Assembly (NCBI GenBank): GCA_903847605.1
Contig: CAINED010000013.1
Span: 1 to 64,000, forward strand
Source of the DNA: an uncultured Hyphomicrobiales bacterium
GTDB lineage: Bacteria > Pseudomonadota > Alphaproteobacteria > Rhizobiales > Beijerinckiaceae
DNA length: 64,000 bases
Direction of reading: 5' to 3'
Below the pieces are notes generated by a model. It was not told where the DNA came from. It searched no databases and saw nothing but the letters and a program-made list of their open reading frames with translations. Made by a program: the position numbers and the translations under genes. Of this stretch, positions 9,507 through 18,398 are shown one piece after another. Numbering within the stretch: the stretch's first letter is position 1; every line of letters starts with the position of its first letter.

Positions 9507-10742
9507 TTACTGGCGCGGACCGCCGGGATAAAGGGCCACCATCGCGCCATCCGAAATTCGCCAGCGGCGAATGGCGCCGTCGCGGGCCCCCGCAAGCACT
9601 GTCCCGTCGCCGCCGAAGGCAACGGAGTAGACGCTGGCGATATGGCCCTGAAAGTTCATCACCTCGCGGCCGCTGTCGAGGCTCCAGAGTTTGGCGACCC
9701 CGTCGAGCGAGCCTGTCAGCACCGTGCGGCCATCGGGCGAAACAGCGAGGGAATAGATCGTGCCGCTGTGGCCCGAAAACGTCCGCAACGTGTTGCCGGA
9801 ATCCAGGTCCCAGAGCCGCATCGTCTGGTCGCCGCTGCCGGAGAGGCCCCGCCGCCCGTCCGGCGCGAAGGCGATGCTGTAGATGCCCTGGCCGTGCCCC
9901 GTAAAGCGACGGATTTCCTTCCCGGAGGCGAGATCCCACAACCGCATCGTCTGGTCGATGCCGCCGCTCAAGACCTGTTTTCCATCGGGGGAGAAGGCGA
10001 CGGAAGCGGCGCGTCCGGCATGGCCGGCCATCACGCCAAGGGCCGCTTTCGATTCGATATCCCAGAGGACGATGGTCCCCTTTTCCTGCCCGCTGAGAAA
10101 ACGCTTTCCATCCGGCGAGAGGGCGAGGGAATTCGCGCCGCCGTGGCCGGCGGTCGAGAATGTGTGCAGCGGAGTACCCTCCGGCAGCGAGCGCAGGACG
10201 ATTTCCTGATCGTCGCCTGCGGTCAGGATCGCTTTGCCGTCGGGCAGCATCAGCACCGCACGGATGTAGGACCTGTGTGCGCCGAGGTCGCGCACAACGG
10301 TTGCCTTTTCTGCATCCCACAGTTTGATTTTAAAGTCGCCGGCGATGGTGACGATGTTCTTTCGATCCGGAGTTGCCGCGATGCCGAGCACGGTTTCGCG
10401 ATGGCCCTGCGCCGCCACGGGCGGCGGCGGGGGAGGAGGGGGAATAGGCGGCGCCAAGGTGATCGGGGTCGACGGCTCTTTCTGAGTGAGGCGCTCGAGA
10501 ATGTCCTGCGCGGTTGGCCGAGACTGCGAAGGCGATGGTGCCGGCGCAGGCGTCGTCGCAGCCCCGGAAGGACTGGTGCGCCTTTCGGCTTCCGCTTGTT
10601 GCTGAGGCGCGGCTTCGGGCGGCCTGATGATGACCGGCGGCGGCGCAGTCTTGAAGTTCACGCCGACGAACAGGCCGGCAAGCGCAGAAATCATCGCGGT
10701 CGCGACAAGGGTGGTGCGGGAAAAGCCCTCGTGACTGGCCAT
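9507..10742 (-). CDS. membrane-anchored WD40 repeat protein
   Basis: A 411-residue protein with a short cytoplasmic N-terminus and one membrane segment at about residues 9-30 (TTLVATAMISALAGLFVGV). A Pro/Ala-rich spacer follows, containing a run of prolines near residue 125, and then WD40 repeats fill the C-terminal two thirds. Seven repeat units can be counted, each with the xLSPDGKxxLSGxxDxxxxLWD pattern, enough for one closed seven-bladed propeller. Topology predicts a periplasmic propeller, presumably a protein-interaction platform. Its architecture (one helix, Pro-rich linker, sensory or scaffold domain) resembles that of the cyclase at 3861. The partner is unknown. Confidence 0.85.
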   Translation of the reverse strand: MASHEGFSRTTLVATAMISALAGLFVGVNFKTAPPPVIIRPPEAAPQQQAEAERRTSPSGAATTPAPAPSPSQSRPTAQDILERLTQKEPSTPITLAPPIPPPPPPPPVAAQGHRETVLGIAATPDRKNIVTIAGDFKIKLWDAEKATVVRDLGAHRSYIRAVLMLPDGKAILTAGDDQEIVLRSLPEGTPLHTFSTAGHGGANSLALSPDGKRFLSGQEKGTIVLWDIESKAALGVMAGHAGRAASVAFSPDGKQVLSGGIDQTMRLWDLASGKEIRRFTGHGQGIYSIAFAPDGRRGLSGSGDQTMRLWDLDSGNTLRTFSGHSGTIYSLAVSPDGRTVLTGSLDGVAKLWSLDSGREVMNFQGHIASVYSVAFGGDGTVLAGARDGAIRRWRISDGAMVALYPGGPRQ

Positions 10743-10942
10743 GAAGCCCTCATGAAAAGCACGGCAGCGAGAATTCCGATCCGCCGCTTGCCGGTTAGAC
10801 CTGCTAGCGGTTTCTGTCGGTGCGATTATTCACCGACTGCGGTTTGGCGACAATCACGCAGATTTCCGCAAATGGCCGGACAGCCATAGCTGGAGGTATG
10901 GGTTGTCCTGTTTTCTTGTCGCAACCGCTTGAATCCGATATT

Positions 10943-10959
10943 CTGACCAGACTGGTCAG
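10943..10959. promoter_or_regulatory. candidate operator of the Phd/VapC operon
   Basis: A perfect inverted repeat, CTGACCAG-A-CTGGTCAG (8-base arms, one-base centre), lies 11 bases upstream of the antitoxin start codon. Phd/YefM antitoxins bind such palindromes to repress their own operon. The palindrome is seen directly; the binding protein is inferred. Confidence 0.55.
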
Positions 10960-10970
10960 GTGAGCCCGCC

Positions 10971-11267
10971 ATGAACAAGCACACACGATGGAATTTGCAA
11001 GACGCCAAGGCGCGCTTCAGCGAAGTCGTGCGCAAGGCGGCCGAAGAAGGCCCGCAGCACGTCAGCGTTCATGGCAAAGAGAAAGCCGTGGTGATTTCTG
11101 CCGAGGAATACGAGCGCCTCAGCGCCGCCGGCAAACCGCGCGAGACCGGAGCGCGGCTGGTGGAGGCGATGCGCGATCCGCGCCTGCCCGAAGATTTCAA
11201 TTTCGAACGTGTATCCGTTTATTCTCCAGTGAGAGATGTAGATCATCTTTTTGAAGAAGATAAATGA
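10971..11267 (+). CDS. type II antitoxin, Phd/YefM family
   Basis: A 98-residue protein starting MNKHTRWNLQDAKARFSEVVRKA, the N-terminal DNA-binding fold of Phd/YefM antitoxins, followed by the EKAVVISAEEYERL strand-helix typical of the family. The C-terminal part (from about residue 65, rich in acidic and aromatic residues) should wrap around and neutralise the toxin. The stop codon overlaps the toxin start by four bases (ATGA), which indicates translational coupling. A perfect palindrome at 10943-10959 is a likely autoregulatory operator. Confidence 0.92.
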   Translation: MNKHTRWNLQDAKARFSEVVRKAAEEGPQHVSVHGKEKAVVISAEEYERLSAAGKPRETGARLVEAMRDPRLPEDFNFERVSVYSPVRDVDHLFEEDK

Positions 11268-11698
11268 CCTATTTCTTGATCGATACAAATGTGCTCTCGG
11301 AATTGCGCCGTCCTCGGCCAAGTGAGAGCGTTATTTCGTTTATGAAAATGCAGCCCCTGGACACGCTGTGGGCCTGCGATATTTCGTTTGCTGAAATTCG
11401 TTTTGGCGCCGAATTGCGGCCGGGTTCAGTTGGCCGCGTCATCATTTTAGACTGGCTCGACAATATCATCCGTCCATTGTTTGAAGGTCGCTGCTTGCAA
11501 GTTGACGAAGAGTGCTGGCTGAGATGGAAACTTTTGGAGTTGGAAGGTCGTAAGGAACGTTACACCTTTCCGCAGCCTGATCTCGTAATTGCTGCAGTAG
11601 CGTTGCGCCACAAGCTCACGGTGGCGACCCGAGACACCGCGCCATTCGAAAAAGCCGGCGCCGCGGTCTTCAATCCTTGGATCTCGGCAGCACCATAA
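11264..11698 (+). CDS. vapC: PIN-domain toxin (VapC family)
   Basis: A 144-residue PIN-domain ribonuclease, presumed to cleave RNA when freed from its antitoxin. Acidic active-site positions typical of VapC are present: D7 in LIDTNVLSELRR, an acidic residue in SFAEIRFGAE, the aspartate in PQPDLVIAA and the one in ATRDTAPF. The FitB-like context of a Phd-type antitoxin paired with a PIN toxin is common in proteobacteria. It overlaps the antitoxin gene by four bases. Base composition is lower in GC than neighbouring housekeeping genes, consistent with mobility of such modules. Confidence 0.92.
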   Translation: MTYFLIDTNVLSELRRPRPSESVISFMKMQPLDTLWACDISFAEIRFGAELRPGSVGRVIILDWLDNIIRPLFEGRCLQVDEECWLRWKLLELEGRKERYTFPQPDLVIAAVALRHKLTVATRDTAPFEKAGAAVFNPWISAAP

Positions 11699-11702
11699 AC
11701 GA

Positions 11703-11736
11703 GAACCGCCCGCTGCATCGCTGCAACGGGCGGCTC
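11703..11736. terminator. bidirectional hairpin between vapC and pckA
   Basis: Two 15-base arms (11703-11717 and 11722-11736) pair across a TCGC loop with two mismatched or wobble positions; the core is CCGCCCG/CGGGCGG. It lies between the convergent vapC and pckA genes. Neither side has a strong T-run, so termination efficiency is uncertain. Confidence 0.45.
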
Positions 11737-11759
11737 AATCTTGATTTCGATAGCGCTAG

Positions 11760-13373
11760 CTACTCCGCGGCGATCCGCATGACCGGCGCTGCCTCGCGCA
11801 CGGCGGCGTCGACGTCGCCTTCGAAAGCCTTGAAGTTTTTCGCGAACATTTCGACGAGGTGCTTCGCGGTGCGGGCGAATTCGGCCTTGTCCTTCCAGGT
11901 CTTCACCGGCTCGAGGATATGCGGCTCGACGCCCGGCACCGAGGTCGGCACGGCGAGGCCGAAATAGGGGTCGGTGCGATAGGTCGCGCGCGAGAGCGAA
12001 CCATCGAGCGCGGCGGCGAGCAGGCGGCGCGTGACCTTGATCGGCATGCGGCGGCCGACGCCTTCCTTGCCTCCGGTCCAGCCGGTATTGACCAGCCAGC
12101 AATCGACGGAATGCTTGGCGATGAGATCGCGCAGCATGTTGCCGTAAACCGACGGATGCAGCGGCAGGAAGGGATGGCCGAAGCAGGTAGAGAAGGTCGC
12201 TTCGGGGCCGGTGACGCCCTTCTCCGTGCCCGCGACCTTGGCGGTATAGCCGGAGAGGAAGTGGTACATGGCCTGCGCCGGATCGAGCTTGGCGATCGGC
12301 GGCAGAACGCCGAAGGCGTCGCAGGTCAGCATGACGATGTTCTTGGGCTGGCCGCCCCGGCCGGTCTTCGAGGCGTTGGAGATGAAGTCGAGCGGATAGG
12401 CCACGCGGGTGTTTTCCGTCTTCGCTTCCGAATCGAAATCGGGCTCGCGGGAGACCGGATCGAAGACGACGTTTTCCAGCACCGTGCCGAAGCGCTCGGT
12501 CGTCGCATAGATTTCGGGCTCGGCCTCGCGCGACAGGCGGATGGCCTTGGCATAGCAACCGCCCTCGAAGTTGAAGACGCCTTCCTTGCCCCAGCCATGC
12601 TCGTCGTCGCCGATAAGCGTGCGGTCGGGAACCTGCGACAGCGTCGTCTTGCCGGTGCCGGAAAGGCCGAAGAAGACGGCGACGTCGCCATCGTCGCCTT
12701 CGTTCGCCGAGGCGTGCATCGGCAGTACGCCTTGCAGCGGCAGGGTCCAGTTCAGCCAGGTGAAGACAGACTTCTTCATTTCACCGGCGTAGTTGGTGCC
12801 GCCGATGAGAACGATCTTACGGGTGAAGTCGAGCGCGATGACAGTCTCGCTCTTGCAGCCGTGGCGCTTCGGATCGGCCTTGAACGACGGGAGATCGACG
12901 ATCGTGAGATCGGCCATGAAGCTGGCGAGTTCGGTCTTGTCCGGGCGGATGAGCAGGTTGCGGATGAACAGCGAATGCCAGGCGAATTCGGTGATGACGC
13001 GCGTCTTGACGCGGAAGGCGGGGTCGGCGCCGCCGTAGAGGTCCTGCACGAAGAGGTCCATGCCCTCCATGTGCTTCTTGAAGTCGTCGAGCAGGGTGGA
13101 GAACTGGTCGGGCGTCATCGAATTGTTGTTGCCCCACCAGACCTTGTTTTCCGTGGTGGCGTCACGGACCGTATGCTTGTCCTTTGGCGAGCGTCCGGTA
13201 TGGATGCCGGTTTCCGCGTTGACAGGACCGCCGGGCATGATCACGGCCTCGGCGCGGCGGATCGTCTCCTCGTACAGCATGGGCGCATGGAGGTTGTAGA
13301 AAACCTTCTTGCCGGGCTTGAAGCCGAATTTGTCGATGCCGAACGATTTGTTCCAGACGCCGCTTTCCTGCAT
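11760..13373 (-). CDS. pckA: phosphoenolpyruvate carboxykinase (ATP)
   Basis: Converts oxaloacetate and ATP to phosphoenolpyruvate, the entry step of gluconeogenesis from organic acids. At 537 residues from ATG 13373 it matches the family length; the open frame extends to 13430, but the added residues are not conserved and basic. The kinase-1a nucleotide loop [11 protein letters not shown] lies at about 236-246, preceded by [13 protein letters not shown] with the metal/substrate lysine. The RSPKDK loop is near 61-66. In Rhizobiales pckA is normally divergent from chvI; here two genes (HugZ-like and a Bug protein) intervene. Expression of organic-acid uptake systems elsewhere in the window fits a gluconeogenic lifestyle. 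Confidence 0.97.
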   Translation of the reverse strand: MQESGVWNKSFGIDKFGFKPGKKVFYNLHAPMLYEETIRRAEAVIMPGGPVNAETGIHTGRSPKDKHTVRDATTENKVWWGNNNSMTPDQFSTLLDDFKKHMEGMDLFVQDLYGGADPAFRVKTRVITEFAWHSLFIRNLLIRPDKTELASFMADLTIVDLPSFKADPKRHGCKSETVIALDFTRKIVLIGGTNYAGEMKKSVFTWLNWTLPLQGVLPMHASANEGDDGDVAVFFGLSGTGKTTLSQVPDRTLIGDDEHGWGKEGVFNFEGGCYAKAIRLSREAEPEIYATTERFGTVLENVVFDPVSREPDFDSEAKTENTRVAYPLDFISNASKTGRGGQPKNIVMLTCDAFGVLPPIAKLDPAQAMYHFLSGYTAKVAGTEKGVTGPEATFSTCFGHPFLPLHPSVYGNMLRDLIAKHSVDCWLVNTGWTGGKEGVGRRMPIKVTRRLLAAALDGSLSRATYRTDPYFGLAVPTSVPGVEPHILEPVKTWKDKAEFARTAKHLVEMFAKNFKAFEGDVDAAVREAAPVMRIAAE

Positions 13374-13649
13374 CTTGATCTCCACGCGGACGCGCCGCTG
13401 TTTGGTCTGCCGCTCGATGCGGCGCGCCACGCTCCCTCTGGGTCTGCCGTGGCCACGGGTGCTTTATGAACCGGACCTCCCGGGACCGGCGCTCGAAACA
13501 CAAACCCCGCGCGAGGTTCCGGACAGACGAAACGCGCACAGGGTGGCGCGCTCTTTAACGCCCGGACGGCGCGAGGGCAAGCATTCCGCCCGCAAATACA
13601 GCATTGCGATTAACGATCCGCCACAACATCTTATGCTGCATTGCAACAG

Positions 13650-14444
13650 TCATGTGTCCGACATGGCGCGAGCCTTGCGGCCGAGTTCGGCGAGGCATTC
13701 GCGCAGCGATTTTCCGTTGGTTATCCGCGCAGGAAAAGGCAAGCGAGCGGTCAGATCGCCCAGAGCGAGATCCATGCCGTCGGGATCGACGCCGGTGGCG
13801 CGCCAGCGCCCCTCTTTTTCCCCGAGCAGACGTGTGGCGTAGAGCCGCACAGCTTCGCCATGGTCGCCATTGAGATGCTCCAGCGCGCCGGGCTCGATTT
13901 CCGCAAGTTCCCCGGCGTCGGCGACTTCGCTCAATAGAGCTTGCGCCGTGAATTCCGCCGCCCGCGCGAAACCGCCGTTGAGAAGCGCGCGCGCAACCTC
14001 CAGCCGCCAGAAGGCGAAATCGCCGAAATCGGCATAGAGTGCGGACTTCGGATGCCGGGCGAGAAAGCGCGCCTTGGCGGCTTCGCGCGCCGTGGAATCG
14101 TCGATCCGTACAGCGCTGCCGACGACTGTCAGGCGCGCATGCGCCAGCGGATCGCCCTTGCCGCCTTCCGACAAGAGGATGGAGGCGCGCGGTTCGGCGA
14201 GCAGGTTTTTCGTGTGCGCCGACAGGCCGGACATCAACAGGAGCGGCGAGCCATCGAACGCCGTGGCGACATTCACAAGCGTCGCCAGCGGGAAGCCATC
14301 GGGCGCGATCGTCGCCAGCGCGCCGGCGCGAATGCTGCGCAGCAAACGCCTGGCATCCTGCACCGGATCGAAATCGGCTGGCACGCCCGCCGGCATGGTG
14401 ACACCGGTCGCTGCTGTTTGCGGGGCTTCCTTTTCGCCGCTCAT
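13650..14444 (-). CDS. HugZ-like / pyridoxamine-phosphate-oxidase-fold protein
   Basis: A 264-residue protein with an FMN-binding split-barrel N-terminal half: DPVQDARRLLRSIRAGALATIAPDGFPLATLVN, then PLLLMSGLSAHTKNLLAEPRASIL, where the SxLxxHTxNL pattern is characteristic of the HugZ heme-utilisation and related group. The C-terminal half (from about residue 175, IEPGALEHLNGDHGEAVRLYA) matches the DUF2470-like domain that supplies heme-contacting residues in HugZ. A role in heme degradation is possible, but no heme transporter lies nearby. It starts 13 bases after the upstream Bug gene on the same strand, so they are likely co-transcribed. Confidence 0.82.
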   Translation of the reverse strand: MSGEKEAPQTAATGVTMPAGVPADFDPVQDARRLLRSIRAGALATIAPDGFPLATLVNVATAFDGSPLLLMSGLSAHTKNLLAEPRASILLSEGGKGDPLAHARLTVVGSAVRIDDSTAREAAKARFLARHPKSALYADFGDFAFWRLEVARALLNGGFARAAEFTAQALLSEVADAGELAEIEPGALEHLNGDHGEAVRLYATRLLGEKEGRWRATGVDPDGMDLALGDLTARLPFPARITNGKSLRECLAELGRKARAMSDT

Positions 14445-14457
14445 CTGTGTCCTGTCC

Positions 14458-15429
14458 TCACGGTGTCTTGAGCCCGCCCGTCGCTTTCAGAATCGACTCG
14501 ACGGTTGCACGCTGCTCGGCGATCAGGCGCGCGAATTCGGCCGGCGAAGTCGTGCGCACGACGCTGCCCATCTTGGCGAAGCGGGCCGGAAATTCTGGGT
14601 CTTTGGCGGCTTCGGCGATGTCGGCGGCAATCTGCTCAATTTGCGCCACCGGCAGTTCCTTCGGCGCGAAGAAACCGTTGAAGCTGACGACCGTCAGCTC
14701 GGGCATTCCCAACTCTTTGGCGGTGGGAACATCAGGCAATTGCGGCGCGCGCTGGCCGTTGAGCACGACGACGATTGTCGCTTGTCCCGATTCCAGCAAC
14801 GGCACCAGCGTGCCGTAGGACGTGGCATAGGCCTGAATGCGGCCCTGACCGACGTCCTGCAGAGCGGCGGGAACGGCGGCGTAGGGCACATAGGCCATGT
14901 CCAGTTTGTTGGCGCGAAGGAAGGCGTTGAAGAGGAGCAGCGGCAGGCCCTGCGTCGCGCTCCAGTTGAGCTTGCCCGGTTCGGCTTGCGCCTTCGCACG
15001 AAGATCTGCGAGCGAGGATAATCCCGTCGTTTTCGACACCGCAAAGGTCTGGACGAAGTCGGCGATGACGGAAATCGGCTTCAGATCGGTCGCAGGATCG
15101 TAGGGCAGTTTGGACTGCGCGACGAAGGGGCTGATGGTGATCGGCCCGCCGAAGGAGCACAGCAGCGTATGATCGCTGCCGGCATTGGCGAAAGCGCCGA
15201 CACCCGTGACACCGTCCCCGCCCGGCCGGTTTTCTACCACAACGGGCTGCTTCCATTTCTCGGCCAGCTTTTGCGAGAAGATGCGGCATGTCAGGTCGAT
15301 CGCGGTTCCCGGCGGCTGCGGCGTGATGACCCGAACGGTGCGGTTCGGCCAAGCCGGTTGCGCTTGCGCGGCCGTCACAGCGAGAAGCGTTGCCGCCGCG
15401 GCGCCTGCAAATGCGGTGAATTTTTTCAT
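14458..15429 (-). CDS. TTT-family (Bug-type) periplasmic solute-binding protein
   Basis: About 323 residues from ATG 15429, which has a strong GGGAGG Shine-Dalgarno and directly precedes a signal peptide (MKKFTAFAGAAAATLLAV, cleavage after AQA). The mature protein begins QPAWPNRTVRVITPQPPGTAIDL, the beta1 strand and ligand-binding loop of Bug proteins of the tripartite tricarboxylate transport type. The usual PGG or PAG turn is replaced by QPPGTA. VVVENRPGGDG is the second conserved loop. Ligands in this family are mostly carboxylates; this one is unknown. No permease is adjacent. The gene precedes the HugZ-like gene and lies between chvI and pckA. Confidence 0.9.
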   Translation of the reverse strand: MKKFTAFAGAAAATLLAVTAAQAQPAWPNRTVRVITPQPPGTAIDLTCRIFSQKLAEKWKQPVVVENRPGGDGVTGVGAFANAGSDHTLLCSFGGPITISPFVAQSKLPYDPATDLKPISVIADFVQTFAVSKTTGLSSLADLRAKAQAEPGKLNWSATQGLPLLLFNAFLRANKLDMAYVPYAAVPAALQDVGQGRIQAYATSYGTLVPLLESGQATIVVVLNGQRAPQLPDVPTAKELGMPELTVVSFNGFFAPKELPVAQIEQIAADIAEAAKDPEFPARFAKMGSVVRTTSPAEFARLIAEQRATVESILKATGGLKTP

Positions 15430-15727
15430 TTCCCCTCCCGAACTCCAATCCGATTTGTCGCTATGCGATGATTTTTCCGGATTGTTCCTATATAAGCCAA
15501 GGCCATCCCGGTAAATTCGGTCGTCGCCGCCGGCACGCGTTTCTTTACCAACCGCCCGTTCGCCCCTGAATCGTGCGGAAAGCGTCACATTTCAGCCGGG
15601 AAATGTGTCGATTCTCGCATGCAGCCTAGCCCAAGCACGGGAGGGCGCAGGGGCCGAACTTATCGGACCTGACACATTCGTGCGGAGACCCGGCTGTTCC
15701 GCACCGCCTATCGAGGTAAAGCACCTT

Positions 15728-16426
15728 ATGCCCACCATCGCCCTCGTCGACGACGATCGCAACATCCTCACGTCCGTTTCCATTGCCTTGGAAGGCGAAG
15801 GTTATCGCGTCCAGACCTATAACGACGGCGCTTCGGCGCTCGACGGATTGCGCACCAATCCGCCCGATCTCGCGATCTTCGACATCAAGATGCCGCGCAT
15901 GGATGGCATGGAGCTTCTGCGCCGTCTTCGCCAGAAATCCGATCTCCCAGTCATCTTCCTCACGTCGAAAGATGACGAGATCGACGAACTTTTCGGGCTC
16001 AAGATGGGCGCGGACGATTTCATCCGCAAACCGTTTTCCCAACGCCTGCTGGTCGAGCGCGTAAAGGCGATCCTGCGCCGTTCAAACCCGAAGGAAGCCG
16101 CCGCCACGAAAGAATCCGAAGCCAAGATCCTCGAGCGCGGCCTTTTGAAGATGGATCCGGAGCGCCACACCTGCACATGGAAGAACGAGCCCGTGACGCT
16201 CACGGTGACGGAGTTCCTGATCCTTCATGCGCTGGCGCAACGGCCGGGCGTGGTGAAAAGCCGCAATGCGCTCATGGATGCGGCCTACGACGATCAGGTT
16301 TACGTCGATGACCGCACAATCGACAGCCACATCAAGCGGCTTCGCAAGAAGTTCAAAGTCGTCGACGACGATTTCGAGATGATCGAGACGCTTTACGGTG
16401 TAGGCTATCGCTTCAAGGAAGCGTGA
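15728..16426 (+). CDS. chvI: response regulator ChvI (OmpR family)
   Basis: A 232-residue two-component response regulator controlling envelope, acid-response and symbiosis/virulence genes in Rhizobiales. The receiver domain has the acidic pocket D8-D10 (LVDDD), phospho-acceptor D52 ([11 protein letters not shown]) and K101 (FIRKPF). The C-terminal winged helix has the [19 protein letters not shown] and [16 protein letters not shown] motifs of OmpR regulators. The start at 15728 matches the family N-terminus ([10 protein letters not shown]); an in-frame extension to 15605 is not conserved. ChvG follows after 157 bases, and that gap holds a dispersed repeat. Confidence 0.95.
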   Translation: MPTIALVDDDRNILTSVSIALEGEGYRVQTYNDGASALDGLRTNPPDLAIFDIKMPRMDGMELLRRLRQKSDLPVIFLTSKDDEIDELFGLKMGADDFIRKPFSQRLLVERVKAILRRSNPKEAAATKESEAKILERGLLKMDPERHTCTWKNEPVTLTVTEFLILHALAQRPGVVKSRNALMDAAYDDQVYVDDRTIDSHIKRLRKKFKVVDDDFEMIETLYGVGYRFKEA

Positions 16427-16446
16427 ACGCTTGCCTGTTCGCAGGC

Positions 16447-16562
16447 TATAGCATCGCGCGAAAAAGTGGATACCGGTTTTTCGCCAAAGCGATGCTATAA
16501 ATATCTAGAATCGATCAGCTTTTGCGCCATTAAACGATTCCGTTTAATGGCGCGCTGATCTA
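16447..16562. repeat. dispersed double-hairpin repeat, copy 1
   Basis: A 116-base element between chvI and chvG, closely similar to 50205-50319. It holds two hairpins. The first has perfect arms TATAGCATCGC/GCGATGCTATA with inner GAAAAA/TTTTTC pairing. The second is GCGCCATTAAACG-ATTC-CGTTTAATGGCGC, flanked by GATCAGC/GCTGATC. In this copy the second stem is perfect. It lies in the intergenic space of an otherwise conserved operon, where it could shape transcript stability or readthrough into chvG. Confidence 0.9.
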
Positions 16563-16583
16563 AGCGTTCGAACATGACGGCTC

Positions 16584-18398
16584 ATGAGCGTCGAGACGCG
16601 TGACGATATCCAGCCCTCCGTGGCCGCGAAGTCAAAATCGCGGCCGAGCCTTGCCGCGCGCACGCGCCGTTTCCGCAGGGCGATTTCCGCACGCCTGTCC
16701 TCGACGCTGACGCGGCGCATCCTGGTCGTCAATCTCGGCGGCCTCGCCGCTCTGCTCGTCGGGTTTCTCTATCTCAACCAGTTGCGCGAAGGCCTGATCG
16801 ACGCACGCGTTCAAAGCCTGCAGACGCAGGGCGAAATCATCGCCGCCGCGATTGCCGCGTCGGCGACGGTCGAGACCGACGCGATCACCGTCGATCCCGA
16901 CAAGCTGCTCGAGCTTCTGCCGGGCCAAAGTTATTCGGGACGCGAGGACAACGATTCCGCGCTTGAATTCTCGATCAATCCCGAACGTATCGGGCCGGTG
17001 CTGCGGCGGCTCGTGACGCCGACGCGGACGCGCGCGAGGGTTTACGATCGCGACGGTTATTTATTGCTTGATTCAGTCTCCCTTGCCGACCGCTCAACAA
17101 TCTTGCAGTTCGATCTTCCGCCCCCCGTTCCGCCCGACGATCGCAAGCCCGGCTTTTTTCAGGGCATTTGGGCCAATTTGAAAAACCGTTTCGGCGGCAC
17201 TAATCTGCCGCTCTACGAAGATATCGGCCTTGGTAACGGGCGCGCCTACAGTGAAGTGGTCAGCGCGCTCAATGGCACGGCAAATTCAATCGTGCGCGCC
17301 AATGCGCGCGGCGAGACGATCATATCCGTCGCGGTGCCGGTACAGCGTTTCCGTGTAGTGCGTGGCTCGCTTTTGCTTTCGACTCAAGGCGGCGATATCG
17401 ACAAGATCATTATTGCCGAGCGGCGCGGAATCATACGCCTCTTTCTCGTCTATGTGGCGGTCATGTTCGTCGTGTCCTTGCTGCTGGCAGGCACGATTGC
17501 CGAACCGATCCGCAAGCTTGCGGAAGCCGCCGACCGCGTGCGGCGCGGTTCGAAAACGCGTCAGGAAATCCCGGACTTCACGGACCGTTCCGACGAGATC
17601 GGCCATCTTTCCGGCGCGCTGCGCGACATGACAAAGTCGCTCTATAATCGCATCGAAGCGATCGAGAGTTTTGCGGCCGATGTCGCGCACGAACTCAAGA
17701 ATCCGCTGACATCGCTGCGCAGCGCGGTGGAAACTCTGCCCATCGCGAAAACCGATACATCGCGCGCGCGGCTGCTCGAAATCATCCAGCACGACGTGAG
17801 ACGGCTCGACCGTCTCATCAGCGACATATCGGATGCGTCGCGTCTCGACGCGGAACTCGCACGCGCCGATGCGGAACCGGTCGATCTCACGCAATTGCTG
17901 TCGGCGGTGACCGAGATGGCGAACCAGCTTCGCCGACAAGACGGTGTGCGCGTCTCGCTCGACATTGCGCCGGTGGCGGGACTTCCCGCCAGCAAGGCCT
18001 TCATCGTTCTGGGGCATGACTCACGACTCGGGCAGGTCGTGACAAACCTCCTCGAGAACGCGCGTTCGTTCTCGCCGCAGAACGGCAGCGTGCGGATCGC
18101 ACTCCGCCGCGCGCGCAAGGACGGGGACGAGGATTCGCCCGATGGGGTCGAGATCGTCGTCGACGATGACGGGCCGGGCATTCCCGCCCACGCCTTCGAG
18201 CGAATTTTCGAGCGCTTTTACACCGACCGGCCCGATCAGGGCTTCGGGCAGAATTCCGGCCTCGGACTTTCGATCTCGCGCCAGATCGTCGAAGCCCATC
18301 GCGGGACGATCCGCGCCATCAACCGGACACATGCGGCGACCGGCGAGGTTGCGGGCGCGCGCTTCGTCGTCTGGCTGCCGCTGCCAACGCCGAAATGA
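16584..18398 (+). CDS. chvG: sensor histidine kinase ChvG
   Basis: Membrane sensor kinase of 604 residues, partner of ChvI. It has an N-terminal basic cytoplasmic tail, a first transmembrane helix at about 49-67, and a periplasmic sensing region to about 275. A second helix (LFLVYVAVMFVVSLLLAG) leads into a HAMP linker (AEPIRKLAEAADRVRRG). The dimerisation domain carries the phospho-acceptor H369 in FAADVAHELKNPLTSLR. The ATPase domain shows the N-box NLLENA, DDDGPGIP and GLGLSISRQIVEAH. Its stop overlaps the hprK start (ATGA), so ChvG and HprK are translationally coupled. In Rhizobiales the periplasmic ExoR protein restrains this kinase; no exoR is visible here. Confidence 0.95.
   Translation: MSVETRDDIQPSVAAKSKSRPSLAARTRRFRRAISARLSSTLTRRILVVNLGGLAALLVGFLYLNQLREGLIDARVQSLQTQGEIIAAAIAASATVETDAITVDPDKLLELLPGQSYSGREDNDSALEFSINPERIGPVLRRLVTPTRTRARVYDRDGYLLLDSVSLADRSTILQFDLPPPVPPDDRKPGFFQGIWANLKNRFGGTNLPLYEDIGLGNGRAYSEVVSALNGTANSIVRANARGETIISVAVPVQRFRVVRGSLLLSTQGGDIDKIIIAERRGIIRLFLVYVAVMFVVSLLLAGTIAEPIRKLAEAADRVRRGSKTRQEIPDFTDRSDEIGHLSGALRDMTKSLYNRIEAIESFAADVAHELKNPLTSLRSAVETLPIAKTDTSRARLLEIIQHDVRRLDRLISDISDASRLDAELARADAEPVDLTQLLSAVTEMANQLRRQDGVRVSLDIAPVAGLPASKAFIVLGHDSRLGQVVTNLLENARSFSPQNGSVRIALRRARKDGDEDSPDGVEIVVDDDGPGIPAHAFERIFERFYTDRPDQGFGQNSGLGLSISRQIVEAHRGTIRAINRTHAATGEVAGARFVVWLPLPTPK

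Noticed and set aside
8886-10889. Open frame of 667 codons on the plus strand opposite the amidohydrolase and WD40 genes
   Set aside because: It is a GC-rich shadow: it runs through two genes with clear protein motifs, has no family motif and is Arg/Ala/His-rich as expected for antisense frames.
11859-13469. Open frame of 536 codons on the plus strand opposite pckA
   Set aside because: The minus-strand PckA is full length with every motif; the plus frame has antisense composition and no domain.
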